In this document: positions 51,307-61,586 of the stretch, in pieces
How positions within the stretch are numbered: position 1 is the stretch's first letter
Layout of the letters: the number at the start of each line of letters is the position of its first letter
Source: Clostridium_I sp963725425
Lineage (GTDB): Bacteria; Bacillota; Clostridia; Clostridiales; Clostridiaceae
Length of the DNA: 64,000 nucleotides
Reading direction: 5' to 3'
Assembly: GCA_963725425.1 (NCBI GenBank)
Contig: CAVRYJ010000041.1
Location: 248,001-312,000 of the forward strand
Program-made: the position numbers and the translations under genes
Notes under the pieces: generated by a model
What the model saw: the letters and a program-made list of their open reading frames with translations, nothing else
Databases searched by the model: none
Told to the model about the DNA's origin: nothing

Positions 51307-51732
51307 ATGAGTTTAGATGTAAAGCAAATAATGGAAATAATACCACACAGATATCCTATGTTATTAGTTGACAAGGTTGAAGTACTAGAGCCAGGTGTTA
51401 GAGCAGTAGGATACAAAAATGTTACAATGAATGAACCTTTTTTTCAAGGGCATTTTCCTAGTAATCCTATAATGCCAGGAGTCTTGCAAATTGAAGCAAT
51501 GGCTCAACTTGGGGCCATTGCATTACTTAGTATGGAACAATTTAAGGGGAAGACACCTCTATTTGGTGGAATAAAAGCAGCAAAATTTAGAGGTATGGTT
51601 GTGCCCGGTGACATACTAAAACTTGAGATTGAAATAGTAAAAATCAAGGGTATTGCAGGTATTGGCAAGGGTATTGCTTCAGTAGACGGAAAAAAGGTAG
51701 CAGAAGCTGAGCTCACCTTTATGATAATATAG
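51307..51732 (+). CDS. fabZ: 3-hydroxyacyl-ACP dehydratase
   Basis: Hot-dog dehydratase of 141 residues. The active histidine is in FFQGHFPSNPIMPGVLQIEAMAQ with the acidic partner in the same helix; IIPHRYPMLLVDKV is the N-terminal signature. Confidence 0.97.
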   Translation: MSLDVKQIMEIIPHRYPMLLVDKVEVLEPGVRAVGYKNVTMNEPFFQGHFPSNPIMPGVLQIEAMAQLGAIALLSMEQFKGKTPLFGGIKAAKFRGMVVPGDILKLEIEIVKIKGIAGIGKGIASVDGKKVAEAELTFMII

Positions 51733-51759
51733 GGTTTAAAAATAAAAAATAAGAACTAA

Positions 51760-51814
51760 GGCATCTTCAAAAAAATAACTGATCAAGTTGCTAGTCTATT
51801 TTCTTTCAGATGCC
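51760..51814. repeat. GGCATCTT palindromic repeat inside the fatty-acid operon
   Basis: GGCATCTTCAAAAAAATA and TATTTTCTTTCAGATGCC form the best short copy of the family (55 bases), placed between fabZ and accC and ending 26 bases before the accC start. Confidence 0.8.
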
Positions 51815-51840
51815 CAAACTTTAGAAATGGAGAGATAGTT

Positions 51841-53184
51841 ATGCTTAAAAAAATATTGATTGCTAATCGAGGTGAGATAGCAGTTAGGATAATAAGAGCC
51901 TGTCAAGAAATGGGAATCGCTACAGTTGCAGTTTATTCTGAGATTGATAGAGATGCAATGCATACCCAAATCGCAGATGAGGCAGTTTGTATTGGTCCAG
52001 CTAAATCTCAAGATAGCTATTTAAATATGCAAAATATAATAAGTGCAACAGTGCTTACAGGTGCACAGGCTATTCATCCCGGTTTCGGATTCTTGTCTGA
52101 AAACAGTAAGTTTGCAAAAATGTGTGAGGAATGCAACATCGTATTTATAGGACCGGATGCGGCAACTATTGATAATATGGGAAATAAAGCTAAGGCTAGA
52201 GAGTTAATGATTAAAGCAGGAGTTCCAGTTATTCCTGGTACAAAGGGCGCTGTAGAGGGTTTAGAAGATGCAGTTAATCAAGCTGTTAAAATTGGATTTC
52301 CTGTAATGATAAAGGCATCTGCTGGTGGCGGTGGAAAAGGAATAAGAATAGTTAATGAAAAGAAAGAATTTAAGAGAGCCTTTGAAACAGCACAAACGGA
52401 AGCTAGAGTTTCTTTTGGCGATGATACTATGTACATAGAAAAGTTTATAGAAGACCCAAGACATGTAGAATTTCAAATATTGGGTGATGATTTTGGAAAT
52501 ATACTATATCTTGGCGAAAGGGATTGTTCAATTCAAAGGAGAAACCAAAAAGTTCTTGAAGAAGCTCCTTCACCTGTTATGACAGAAAGCCTTAGGAAAA
52601 GAATGGGCGAAATGGCAGTAAAGGCTGCTAGAGCTGTAAATTATAAGAATGCTGGAACCATAGAGTTTTTATTAGATAAACACGGAAATTTTTATTTCAT
52701 GGAAATGAATACACGTATACAGGTGGAACATCCAATTACTGAAATGGTAACGGGTACTGATCTATTAAAAGAGCAGATAAAGATCTCATCAGGTAATGAA
52801 ATTAGTTTTAAACAAGAAGATATTAAAATTTCAGGTCATGCAATAGAATGTCGTATAAATGCAGAAAATCCGGATAAAGGATTTAGACCTTCTCCAGGAG
52901 AAATAAAAGCTCTTAATTTTCCAGGAGGACTTGGAGTAAGAATTGACAGTGCAGTGTTTCAAGGTTATGTAATTCCACCAACTTATGATTCCATGATAGC
53001 TAAGTTAATTGTCTATGGTAAAGATAGAGATGAGGCAATAAGTAAAATGAAGAGAGCACTTGGCGAATTTGTTATAGAAGGTGTTGATACAAACATCGAT
53101 TTCCAGTATAAAATACTTAATAACGAAGCTTTTATTGCTGGAGAATATAATACTAGTTTCATAAAGAATGAATTTAATCTATAA
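51841..53184 (+). CDS. accC: Biotin carboxylase subunit of acetyl-CoA carboxylase
   Basis: ATP-grasp enzyme of 447 residues that carboxylates biotin on AccB. ILIANRGEIAVRIIRACQEMG is the N-terminal signature, KASAGGGGKGIRIV the glycine-rich ATP loop, and FYFMEMNTRIQVEHPITEMVTG the catalytic segment. Confidence 0.97.
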   Translation: MLKKILIANRGEIAVRIIRACQEMGIATVAVYSEIDRDAMHTQIADEAVCIGPAKSQDSYLNMQNIISATVLTGAQAIHPGFGFLSENSKFAKMCEECNIVFIGPDAATIDNMGNKAKARELMIKAGVPVIPGTKGAVEGLEDAVNQAVKIGFPVMIKASAGGGGKGIRIVNEKKEFKRAFETAQTEARVSFGDDTMYIEKFIEDPRHVEFQILGDDFGNILYLGERDCSIQRRNQKVLEEAPSPVMTESLRKRMGEMAVKAARAVNYKNAGTIEFLLDKHGNFYFMEMNTRIQVEHPITEMVTGTDLLKEQIKISSGNEISFKQEDIKISGHAIECRINAENPDKGFRPSPGEIKALNFPGGLGVRIDSAVFQGYVIPPTYDSMIAKLIVYGKDRDEAISKMKRALGEFVIEGVDTNIDFQYKILNNEAFIAGEYNTSFIKNEFNL

Positions 53185-53256
53185 TAAAGGGAACAGAACT
53201 TCTTGGAAGTATTTCTTTGAAGATTCCAAATGTATGGTAAAGGTTAGGTGAATTAT

Positions 53257-54114
53257 ATGGGATTGTTCAGAAAGAGAAAGTATATTACCGTTAGTAATAC
53301 TAAAATAGATTATGATGAGGATATATTAAGAGAACAGCAGCCTATAATACCAAATGGTATGTGGGTGAAATGCCCAAAGTGTGGAAGGATAATATATAAT
53401 AAGGATTTAGAAGAAAACTTAAAGGTTTGTGGAAATTGTAATGCTCACATTAGGTTAACTGCAAGGGAGAGAATAGAACTTACTATAGATAAGGGTACCT
53501 TTGTTGAATTTGATGCTGACATGAAATCTACAAATCCTTTGGACTTTCCAGACTATGACGTTAAAACGGAAAAAATGAGAGAAAAAACAGGCATAAATGA
53601 TGCTGTGATTACTGGCATGGGAACAATAGGTGATAAACCTGTAATAATAGCGGTAATGGATAGCAATTTTATGATGGCTAGCATGGGATGCGTTGTTGGT
53701 GAAAAGATAACAAGGGCAGTAGAAACCTCAACTGGTAAGGGGTTGCCATTAATAATATTTACAGCATCAGGTGGTGCAAGAATGCAGGAAGGTATGTTCT
53801 CGTTAATGCAGATGGCAAAGACTAGTAGTGCCATAGCAAAACATGATGACAAAGGACTTTTATATATTACAGTTCTTACAGATCCAACCACAGGTGGAGT
53901 AACTGCAAGTTTTGCTATGCTTGGTGACATAATATTATCAGAGCCGGGTGCTTTGGTTGGATTTGCAGGTAGGAGGGTTATTGAGCAAACGCTTAATGAA
54001 GAATTGCCAAAAGAATTTCAAAGCGCTGAATTTTTATTGGAACATGGATTTATAGATAAGATAGTGGCAAGAGTGGAATTAAAAAAAATACTGTGCGATC
54101 TTTTACCAGATTAG
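53257..54114 (+). CDS. accD: Acetyl-CoA carboxylase carboxyltransferase beta subunit
   Basis: A 285-residue subunit of the carboxyltransferase. A four-cysteine zinc finger (WVKCPKCGRI, LKVCGNCNAH, residues about 37-60) precedes the crotonase-fold domain with FTASGGARMQEGMFSLMQMAKT. The ATG at 53257 has TTAGGTG upstream and is preferred over a GTG at 53248. Confidence 0.96.
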   Translation: MGLFRKRKYITVSNTKIDYDEDILREQQPIIPNGMWVKCPKCGRIIYNKDLEENLKVCGNCNAHIRLTARERIELTIDKGTFVEFDADMKSTNPLDFPDYDVKTEKMREKTGINDAVITGMGTIGDKPVIIAVMDSNFMMASMGCVVGEKITRAVETSTGKGLPLIIFTASGGARMQEGMFSLMQMAKTSSAIAKHDDKGLLYITVLTDPTTGGVTASFAMLGDIILSEPGALVGFAGRRVIEQTLNEELPKEFQSAEFLLEHGFIDKIVARVELKKILCDLLPD

Positions 54115-54131
54115 AAGTGGAGTGATATAGA

Positions 54132-54950
54132 ATGGATATAGAAGAAAGTAAAAATTTATCTGCATGGGAGAGACTTAACATTGCAAGAAGGATAGATAGA
54201 CCAACGACACTTGATTACATAGAAAATATATTTGATTCATTTATAGAGCTTCATGGAGATCGTAAGTTTGGAGATGATCCTAGCATAGTAGGTGGTATTG
54301 CAAAAATAGAAGGCATATCCGTTACTGTTGTTGGAATACAAAAGGGCAGAAACACTAAAGAAAACATAAAGAGAAATTTTGGAATGCCAAACCCTGAAGG
54401 TTATAGGAAAGCCCTTAGACTGATGAAACAAGCTGAGAAATTCAGAAGACCTGTAATCTGTTTTGTAGATACGCCAGGGGCATATTGTGGCGTGGGTGCT
54501 GAGGAAAGAGGACAGGGCAATGCTATAGCTGAAAATATTATGAGAATGTCAGCGCTTAAAACACCTATAATATCAATAGTTATTGGAGAAGGTGGGAGTG
54601 GTGGAGCACTGGCACTAGCAGTTGCAGATCAAGTGTGGATGCTTAAAAATGCTGTATATTCTGTATTATCTCCAGAAGGTTTCGCAAGTATACTTTGGAG
54701 AGATGGCAAGAGAGCACAAGAGGCAGCAAACGTAATGAAGATAACAGCTGATGATTTGCTAGGTTATGATATTATTGATAAGATTATAAGTGAGCCTGAG
54801 GAAGGTGCACATACTGATTTGAAATATATGTGTAAAAATATAAAAGATGCTTTGATGGAAGCTATGCCAGGTCTTATGGTAAAGGATATGGAAATATTAC
54901 TTCAAGAAAGATATGATAAGTTTAGAAAAATAGGTAGATTTGAAGAATAA
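54132..54950 (+). CDS. accA: Acetyl-CoA carboxylase carboxyltransferase alpha subunit
   Basis: A 272-residue subunit pairing with AccD. LHGDRKFGDDPSIVGGIA, CFVDTPGAYCGVGAEERGQGNAIA and VIGEGGSGGALALAVAD are the family landmarks. It is the last gene of the fatty-acid operon. Confidence 0.97.
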   Translation: MDIEESKNLSAWERLNIARRIDRPTTLDYIENIFDSFIELHGDRKFGDDPSIVGGIAKIEGISVTVVGIQKGRNTKENIKRNFGMPNPEGYRKALRLMKQAEKFRRPVICFVDTPGAYCGVGAEERGQGNAIAENIMRMSALKTPIISIVIGEGGSGGALALAVADQVWMLKNAVYSVLSPEGFASILWRDGKRAQEAANVMKITADDLLGYDIIDKIISEPEEGAHTDLKYMCKNIKDALMEAMPGLMVKDMEILLQERYDKFRKIGRFEE

Positions 54951-54980
54951 GCAAAGTTGTCGGTATAAATAATGTAAAAA

Positions 54981-55028
54981 GAATAGGCTAAGATAAAATG
55001 ATAAAAATCATTTTATCTTAGCCTATTC
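54981..55028. terminator. Terminator between accA and ldh
   Basis: A perfect 22-bp stem (54981-55002 with 55007-55028) with a four-base loop lies between convergent genes. There is no T-run, but the stem is very stable and symmetrical, so it can serve both directions. Confidence 0.8.
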
Positions 55029-55062
55029 TCAAATCATTAAAAATAGATAATTGATGTTATAC

Positions 55063-56025
55063 TTATTTTCTTATATTTAAATCATCTAGTATTTTGCCTA
55101 GATTATTGGCGCTGATTTTTAATTTTTCAATTTCTTCATTAGAAAGAGGTACTTCTAATTTTTTACTTATACCATCACTATTAATAATACAAGGAATGCT
55201 TAGAGCTACATTTTCTATTCCATATTCACCATCAAGGGTTGTAGATACTGGTAGAATACTTAATTCATTGAGGAGAACTGCTTTTACAATTCTGCTAACA
55301 CTCATCGCTATCCCTGAACTTGTATAACCTTTTAATTGAAGTATTTTCAGACCAGTAGTTTTTGCTTCATCTAATATTGCATCGGTATCAAGTGGCTCTG
55401 TGCTACCTAAAAACTTGTCAAATGCACTATAGGGAATTCCGGCTACATTAACAAGACTCCAGGTTGCAAAGGCACTTTCACCATGTTCACCAAGTACATA
55501 TCCATGTACATTTTTAGTGTCAACTAAATATTTCATTGCTAGTATCCTTCTAAGTCTAGCAGTATCAAGAAGTGTTCCTGTCCCGATAATCTTTTCTTTT
55601 GGATAATCAAAATTATTTTGGGCTAGATATGTAACTATATCAACGGGATTTGTAACAATAACTATAATTGCATCCTTGGTATATTTAGTTATAGAGGACA
55701 TGACATCATTCATAACTTTAACATTTTTATCTGCTAATAACAATCTATCTAAAGTTTCACCAGGCTTAATACTTGGGCCAGCTGTCATTATTATAATTTG
55801 AGCATCAGTGCAATCATTATAGTCTCCAACTCTAAGAAGCACATTAGGACTATATGCAAAGGAAGTTGTATGACTTGCGTCAAGGGTTTCACCCTTTGCC
55901 TTGTTAACATTGTTGTCTATAACTACAATTTCAGCTACAAGACCTAGGCTTAGCACTGAATTCATAACAGCTGAGCCAACCATACCAGCACCGATAATAA
56001 CTACTTTGTTTTTTACTGGTTTCAT
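55063..56025 (-). CDS. ldh: L-lactate/2-hydroxyacid dehydrogenase family enzyme
   Basis: NAD-dependent dehydrogenase of 320 residues, LDH/MDH family. VVIIGAGMVGSAVMNSVLSLGL is the cofactor turn, GTGTLLDTARLRRILA is in the centre, and the catalytic histidine is in VLGEHGESAFATW. The substrate loop reads AGPSIKPGETLDRL, unlike the classic LDH loop ANQKPGETRLDL, and both the specificity Gln and the usual Arg position differ. It may act on lactate or on a related 2-hydroxyacid. The ATG has a GGAGG site. Confidence 0.82.
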   Translation of the reverse strand: MKPVKNKVVIIGAGMVGSAVMNSVLSLGLVAEIVVIDNNVNKAKGETLDASHTTSFAYSPNVLLRVGDYNDCTDAQIIIMTAGPSIKPGETLDRLLLADKNVKVMNDVMSSITKYTKDAIIVIVTNPVDIVTYLAQNNFDYPKEKIIGTGTLLDTARLRRILAMKYLVDTKNVHGYVLGEHGESAFATWSLVNVAGIPYSAFDKFLGSTEPLDTDAILDEAKTTGLKILQLKGYTSSGIAMSVSRIVKAVLLNELSILPVSTTLDGEYGIENVALSIPCIINSDGISKKLEVPLSNEEIEKLKISANNLGKILDDLNIRK

Positions 56026-57300
56026 TTAATATTCCTCCTTGTAAATAATTTGATTTTGTTATAATTAATAGTAACTAATTACAGTTAAACAGTTTAGTTT
56101 ATTATCTTAATTTTGTCAATACAACATTAATCTTCAATCATAATTTCTGATTGAATTGTGATAATGTCTTATTATACCGAATTTGATTATGTCCCAAAAG
56201 AATGTAGTATAATAAAACCTCATGACTAAGAAATGAGGTGGACAAAATCAGAAAGGTAGATTTAAGGATGAATGAAAATGCAAAATATAAAATAATAAAA
56301 AAATTAGTAGATATTAATGGCAATAAGCGAAGAGCAGCTATAGAACTTAATTGCACTGCTAGACATATTAATAGAATGATTATTGGCTATAAAGAAAAAG
56401 GAAAGAGCTTTTTTATCCATGGAAACCGTGGCGTAAAACCTGCACACGCTTTACCAGATGCTACAAGACAAACTATTGTTGATTTATATTGCACAAAGTA
56501 TGAAGACAGCAATCTGACTCATTTTTCAGAGCTATTAAAAGATTTTGAAGGAATTACAGTTTCATCAAACACTGTACGTTCCATCCTTTTACAGGAATTC
56601 ATCCTGTCACCAAAGGCAAATCGTGTTACTAAAAAAGCTTTACAAGCAAAACTAATAGATATGGGAAAGTCTACAAAATCGAAGGAAAAAGCTAGTATTA
56701 TTCAGAACTCCATTCTTGCTATTGAAGAAGCACATCCTAGACGCCCGAGATGTGCATACTTTGGAGAAATGCTACAGATGGATGCATCTGTTCATCTTTG
56801 GTTTGGTGAGTCCAAGAGCCAACTTCATATCGCTGTAGACGATTCTACCGGAGCTATTGTAGGCGCTTATTTTGATGCCCAAGAAACGCTAAATGGATAT
56901 TATCATGTACTTGAGCAAATATTGAAAACCGACGGTATTCCATATATGTTTTACACCGATAGGCGTACAGTTTTTGAGTATAAACAGAAAAGATCCCCTT
57001 CTATCTAAGAGGACACTTTCACTCAATTTGGCTATGCATGCAAACAACTTGGAATCGATATTAAAACCACCAGTATTCCACAAGCTAAGGGACGAGTGGA
57101 ACGAATGTTCCAAACACTGCAATCAAGACTCCCAATTGAATTGCGCTTAGCCGGAGTAGGCACACTTGATCAAGCAAATGAATTTTTAAACTCCTACATA
57201 AAAAAATTCAATGCTCAGTTTGCGCTACCATTAGATAATATCAAATCTGTATTTGAAACACAACCTAGTATTGAAAAAATCAATTTAACTCTTGGTGTAC

Positions 57301-59029
57301 TTGATCCCGGATTATTCATGACGTATAAAAAACCATGCTTTGCATGGCTTAAATACTGATTTTCATAAATATTTAACTTTTCACCTAAAAAGTGATGAAA
57401 AGTATAGAAAAAAAGCCTCAAATTTGTTATGGTTAATTTGCAGAAAAACTAATAACAAAGGAGAGACTCATATGTGCAGTTTAATAGAAAAATCACTAAA
57501 TTTCAATAGCAAAATAAAAATAAATTTTAAAGGTGGAAATTTGACATCAGATGCTGGTCTTTTATTATACAAAGAATTTGATGAAAAAATTGGATTTAGT
57601 AAGACCATCAAAAATAATCTTTATGTAAATGATCCATCTGCAGAATCAAGAACTCATAAAAATGAAGATATTTCTATTCAAAAAATATATCAGTACATTG
57701 CAGGCTATAATGCGGATAATGATGCTGATGAACTAAGGTATGATCCAACTTTCACTAATATTCTAAATAAGGAAGCTCTCGCTTCTCAACCAACCTTATC
57801 AAGATTTAATAGCAGAGTTAATATCAAGACACTAAAAAGTTATGAACAAATTAATGAGATATTACAAGATAAGACATATTCTTTATCAATGCCTGAACAT
57901 ATTCTCTTTGATATAGATTCTACAAATTTGAAGACTTATGGTGAGCAGTATGGTTCAGATTATAATTCTCACTATGGGACCAATGGATATCATCCGTTAC
58001 TTATGTTTGATGGATTAACTGGAGATTTAATTAAAGCGGAGCTTCGCTCTGGAAACGTATATACGTCAAGACAAGCTGTAAGATTTATTGGTCCTGTTCT
58101 TAAAAGATATATAAGTAAGTACCCTTCTATGACAAGATTTATAAGAGGAGATAGTGGCTTTGCTATTCCAGAATTATATGAGATTGCAGAACAGCTAGAT
58201 ACTTTTTATGCTATAAGATTAAAAGTCAGCTCTCAACTTTATAAGTTAGCTTCTGAATTTGCTAAAAGAATGTCCTCACTTTGTAAAAGGGACATGATTT
58301 CATCTCATGTTATTTATGGTGAATTTAAATATAAAGCCTCAAGTTGGAAAAAAGAACGCAGAGTTGTTGTCAAAATAGAAAAGCCCGAAGGGCAAATGTG
58401 TTATAACTATACTTTTATTGTTACAAACATGACATTATTTCCGGAATTAGTTATTAAATTCTATTGTAACAGAGGTGTGATGGAAAACTTTATAAAGGAA
58501 GGAAAGCTCGGTTTGTCTTTTGATAAGATGAGCAGCACTGAATTTATAGCTAATGCAAATAAACTTCAAGAAATGGTACTAGCGTATAATTTCAATAACT
58601 GGTTCAGAAATCTTTGTTTAGATAAAACACCGATGAAATCTATGACAATTCAAACTATTCGTACAAGGTTGATTAAGGTTGCTGCCAAAATAATTAAAGG
58701 CGGACGATACTTAAAGTTTAAGCTATGCAGTAGTTGCCCATATAAAAAGGTATTTTGGAATATCTTAAATAAAATCCAAGAAATTCCTTTAGCTACGTGA
58801 TTACATAATTTGTTTTTTTACTTGTAAAATATGGTAATAATATATTTTTAAGAACTCGAGGGAGTAGTCTGCCCTTTTATTGATGACAATATATGTAATT
58901 GATGATTTTCTGATATATTCCTACCAATCGCTGAAAATTTTCATCCTAAGAAATGAACAAATTCAAATTCTACGAGATTTTTAACACAAATTTCCATAAA
59001 ATTTGAACTCATGAATAATCCGGGTTGAT
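57301..59029 (+). mobile_element. IS1380-family insertion sequence with 5-bp target duplication
   Basis: The element is 57306-59024 (1719 bp). Its ends are perfect 16-bp inverted repeats, CCCGGATTATTCATGA. TTGAT flanks both sides (57301-57305 and 59025-59029). Removing the element and one TTGAT restores the host transposase frame. It carries one intact transposase gene and about 220 non-coding bases after it. Confidence 0.95.
57472..58800 (+). CDS. IS1380-family transposase
   Basis: DDE transposase of 442 residues. The acidic residues are in ILFDIDSTNLKTYG, FIRGDSGFAIPELYE and NRGVMENFIKEGK, the usual IS1380 pattern. The ATG at 57472 follows AAAGGAGAG; the open frame upstream has no ribosome site. 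The gene is intact, so the element may still move. Confidence 0.95.
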   Translation: MCSLIEKSLNFNSKIKINFKGGNLTSDAGLLLYKEFDEKIGFSKTIKNNLYVNDPSAESRTHKNEDISIQKIYQYIAGYNADNDADELRYDPTFTNILNKEALASQPTLSRFNSRVNIKTLKSYEQINEILQDKTYSLSMPEHILFDIDSTNLKTYGEQYGSDYNSHYGTNGYHPLLMFDGLTGDLIKAELRSGNVYTSRQAVRFIGPVLKRYISKYPSMTRFIRGDSGFAIPELYEIAEQLDTFYAIRLKVSSQLYKLASEFAKRMSSLCKRDMISSHVIYGEFKYKASSWKKERRVVVKIEKPEGQMCYNYTFIVTNMTLFPELVIKFYCNRGVMENFIKEGKLGLSFDKMSSTEFIANANKLQEMVLAYNFNNWFRNLCLDKTPMKSMTIQTIRTRLIKVAAKIIKGGRYLKFKLCSSCPYKKVFWNILNKIQEIPLAT

Positions 59030-59450
59030 GGTAGGAAAGTAGACAATGGGAGTTGTGTAAAATACAATAAAGGATATTATCTTCCTGTGGATGCTAAGGC
59101 TCACCCTGTGTATTATCATAAAGGTACCTGCGGTATAGTAATAAAGGCGTTTAACAATGAGCTATATTTTTGTGTAAATGAAAAAGTTTATGATCTTGAA
59201 TTGCTTCCAGAGCATGTTCCCTCATCAAGGAACTTTGACCTTGCGGTGATCCCTAAGACTCCTAAAAAACGCTACATACCACCGATGAATCACCCATGGA
59301 GGAAAGCATCATTTGAAGGGTACTGTAACAAACAGGCTCATCGCCAAAAGGAAGCATAGCATAAAAAAACTAAAAAAATCTTTTTACTTAAAAAAATTAA
59401 GTTGTAAGATGTGTTTGCTATACCCAAAAATAAGGTTAAAAGCGTAACAA

Positions 59451-59472
59451 AGCACCAGCTATTGCTGGTGCT
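59451..59472 (+). terminator. Hairpin at the end of the IS1202-type element
   Basis: A 9-bp perfect stem (AGCACCAGC with GCTGGTGCT) with a 4-base loop lies 90 bases after the transposase stop, inside the element's right end. It probably terminates the transposase transcript. Confidence 0.65.
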
Positions 59473-59519
59473 AATAATTAAAACTTTTTGGGACATTTTC
59501 AAATTCAGTTGACATACAA

Positions 59520-59565
59520 CATTAATCTTCAATCATAATTTGAAAATTACGATTTGAAGATTAAT
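59520..59565 (-). terminator. Hairpin downstream of the ABC exporter operon
   Basis: The sequence ATTAATCTTC...ATAATTT pairs with AAATTACGATTTGAAGATTAAT over about 20 bases. One arm is the 28-bp target duplicated by the IS1202-type element, so the element inserted beside or into this hairpin. Confidence 0.6.
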
Positions 59566-59570
59566 ATATT

Positions 59571-59648
59571 TTATCGGATGGCTGCCAGCAGTAAAACTCC
59601 CATCTTCTATAAAAGTGTGAGATAACGGATGCTACACCCATGGATAAC
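59571..59648 (-). ncRNA. Shortened relative of the ncRNA candidate
   Basis: On the minus strand, GTTATCC, then CCGTTAT and CTC, then ATAGAAGATGGGAGTTTTAC and TGGCAGCCATCCGATAA appear in the same order as in the RNA candidate at 1995-2160, followed by a strong hairpin. The P3/P4 arm is absent and P2 pairing is weaker, so this may be a degenerate copy. It sits 10 bases after the ABC exporter stop. Confidence 0.45.
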
Positions 59649-59659
59649 GAGTTCTTTGT

Positions 59660-61586
59660 TTATGACAATTCAAATGCACCTGTATAAAGTTGATAATAAT
59701 TTCCTTTTTGATCAATTAATGTATCATGATTTCCTCTTTCTATAATCCTGCCTTCCTCTAATACCATAATCACATCAGAATTTTTAACTGTAGAAAGTCT
59801 ATGCGCAATTACAAATACTGTTCTTCCTTTCATAAGCTTATCCATTCCCTCTTGAACAATTGATTCTGTTCTTGTATCAATACTTGATGTAGCTTCATCA
59901 AGTATTAAAACTGGAGGATCAGCTATAGCTGCTCTAGCAATTGTTAATAATTGCCTTTGACCCTGTGATAAATTTCCACCATCACCTGTAATAATTGTTT
60001 TATATCCATTTGGCAAGTGTTTTATAAAGCCATGTGCATTTGCAAGTTTTGCTGCTGCAACTACTTCTTCATCCGTTGCCACCAATTTACCATATCTAAT
60101 ATTGTCAGCAACAGTTCCTGTAAATAAGTGCGGATCTTGTAATACCATTCCAAGGGACCTTCTTAAATCATCTTTCTTAATTTTGTTAATATTGATACCA
60201 TCATATCTTATCTTTCCATCTTGAATGTCATAAAACCGGTTAATTAAATTAGTAATAGTAGTCTTTCCCGCACCTGTAGCACCTACGAAAGCTATCTTTT
60301 GTCCTTGTTTTGCGTAAAGCTTTATATTATGTAATATTATTTTTTGACTATTGTAACCAAAATCTACATCATCAAATACTACTTCCCCATGAAGCTTTGT
60401 ATAAGTAACTGTACCATCTTCGTGGGGATATTTCCATGCCCAAATTCCAGTACGTTCTTTAGACTCTGTTAATTCCTCTTTTTCATTTTCATTTGCATTA
60501 ACTAATGTTACATAACCTTCATCCATTTCTTTTTCTTCATCAAGAAGCTTAAATATACGTTCAGCTCCTGCTAAAGCCATAATAACAAAATTCAGCTGCT
60601 GAGACATCTGATTTATTGTTTGGCTAAAACTTCTTGTAAATTGCAAAAATGAAGCTAGGCTTCCAATGGTGAATCCGCCAAATGCTCCAATGGTCAAAAT
60701 GGACCCCAAAATAGCAACACATACATAATTAATATACCCTATATTTCCCATTATAGGCATTAAAACATTGGCATACAAATTAGCATTATTAGCACTTTCA
60801 CAAAGGAGGTCATTTAATTTATCAAAGTTTAGTTTAGCTTCTTGTTCATGACAAAATACTTTTACAACCTTTTGTCCATCCATCATTTCTTCTATATAAC
60901 CATTTACTTCACCTAAATTTTTTGCTGGTCTTGAAAGTATTTCCCGCTTTTGGATCCAATAGATTTAGTAACATAAACCATTAATATTACAATTAGGACT
61001 TGAATTCCTGCAAGAAGTAAACTCAAATAGATCATGGAAATAAATATACTGAGTACACTAATAATTCCTGCTAACAATTGTGGTATACTTTGACTAATCA
61101 TTTGCCTTAACGTATCTGTATCATTGGTATATAAACTCATTAAATCTCCATGAGAATGTGTATCAAAAAACTAATAGATAAAGATTCCATATGATCAAAC
61201 ATATTATCTCTTATTTTCTTAAGAGAACCATGAGAAACTCCAATCATTACACGGCTATAAACATATGTTGATAATACTCCAACACAATAAATTGATGCCA
61301 TTGTAACTATCATTTTAAGCATTGGTCCAAAATCAGTTCCATGATATTTTAAAAGTGGTGATATATAGCCATCAATTAATCGTCTTATAAATAAAGTACC
61401 AATAACATTAGCAAGAGAACTTATAATAATAGTTACTAGTACAATAAAAAATCGAAACTTATAGTCCTTAAACACAAAGAATAGCAGTCGTTTTAGTGTC
61501 TTCAAGGAATTTTTACTGAATTTCGCATGAACATTTTCCCTGCGTGTATTTATCTGTCTAGGTTTACTGGCAGTATTTTGACTCAT
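59660..61586 (-). CDS. ABC exporter subunit (fused permease-ATPase), two one-base frameshifts
   Basis: Second half of a heterodimeric ABC exporter, about 642 residues if two frame breaks are corrected. The first is at the A6 run at 61165-61170; an extra base gives SFFDTHSHGDLMSLYTNDTD. The second is at the T6 run at 60918-60923; an extra base gives DQQKNLGEVNGYIEEMMDGQ. Six membrane helices precede the ATPase part with VGATGAGKTTITNLI, LSQGQRQLLTIARA and VLILDEATSSIDT. The ATG at 61586 has GGAGATG upstream and overlaps the partner gene. Both breaks are in homopolymers, so the gene may be intact in the living strain. Confidence 0.82.

Larger units (their letters stand above)
56268..59359 (+). 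pseudogene. ISNCY (IS1202-type) transposase, disrupted
   Basis: Integrase-core DDE transposase. The N-terminal helix-turn-helix region (YKIIKKLVDINGNKRRAAIE, then NCTARHINRMI) starts at the ATG 56268. Catalytic-type segments are MLQMDASVHLWFG, YTDRRTVFEY and QAKGRVERMFQTLQ. A TAA at 57006-57008 stops the frame, and the same frame continues after it. The IS1380 element interrupts the gene at codon GAT (57303-57305); after excision the frame resumes exactly at 59030 (GRKVDNGSCVKY). The C-terminal part ends at 59359. The gene is thus inactive twice over. Confidence 0.88.
56119..59541 (+). mobile_element. Nested transposon: IS1202-type ISNCY element interrupted by IS1380 element
   Basis: A 28-bp direct repeat (56119-56146 and 59514-59541) flanks the unit 56147-59513. 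The ends are about 22-bp imperfect inverted repeats (left contains TTGAATTGTGATAATGTC, right inverted CTGAATTTGAAAATGTC), and a second inner copy of the motif with ATGTCCCAAAA occurs at each end. A long target duplication and such ends fit the IS1202 group. Removing the inner IS1380 element and one TSD leaves 1643 bp, a normal size for that group. The duplicated target is itself one arm of a hairpin. Confidence 0.85.

Noticed and set aside
56119..56146. 28-bp direct repeat as attachment site of a prophage or integrative element
   Set aside because: The enclosed DNA has IS1202-type ends and transposase only, no integrase, so a long target duplication explains it.
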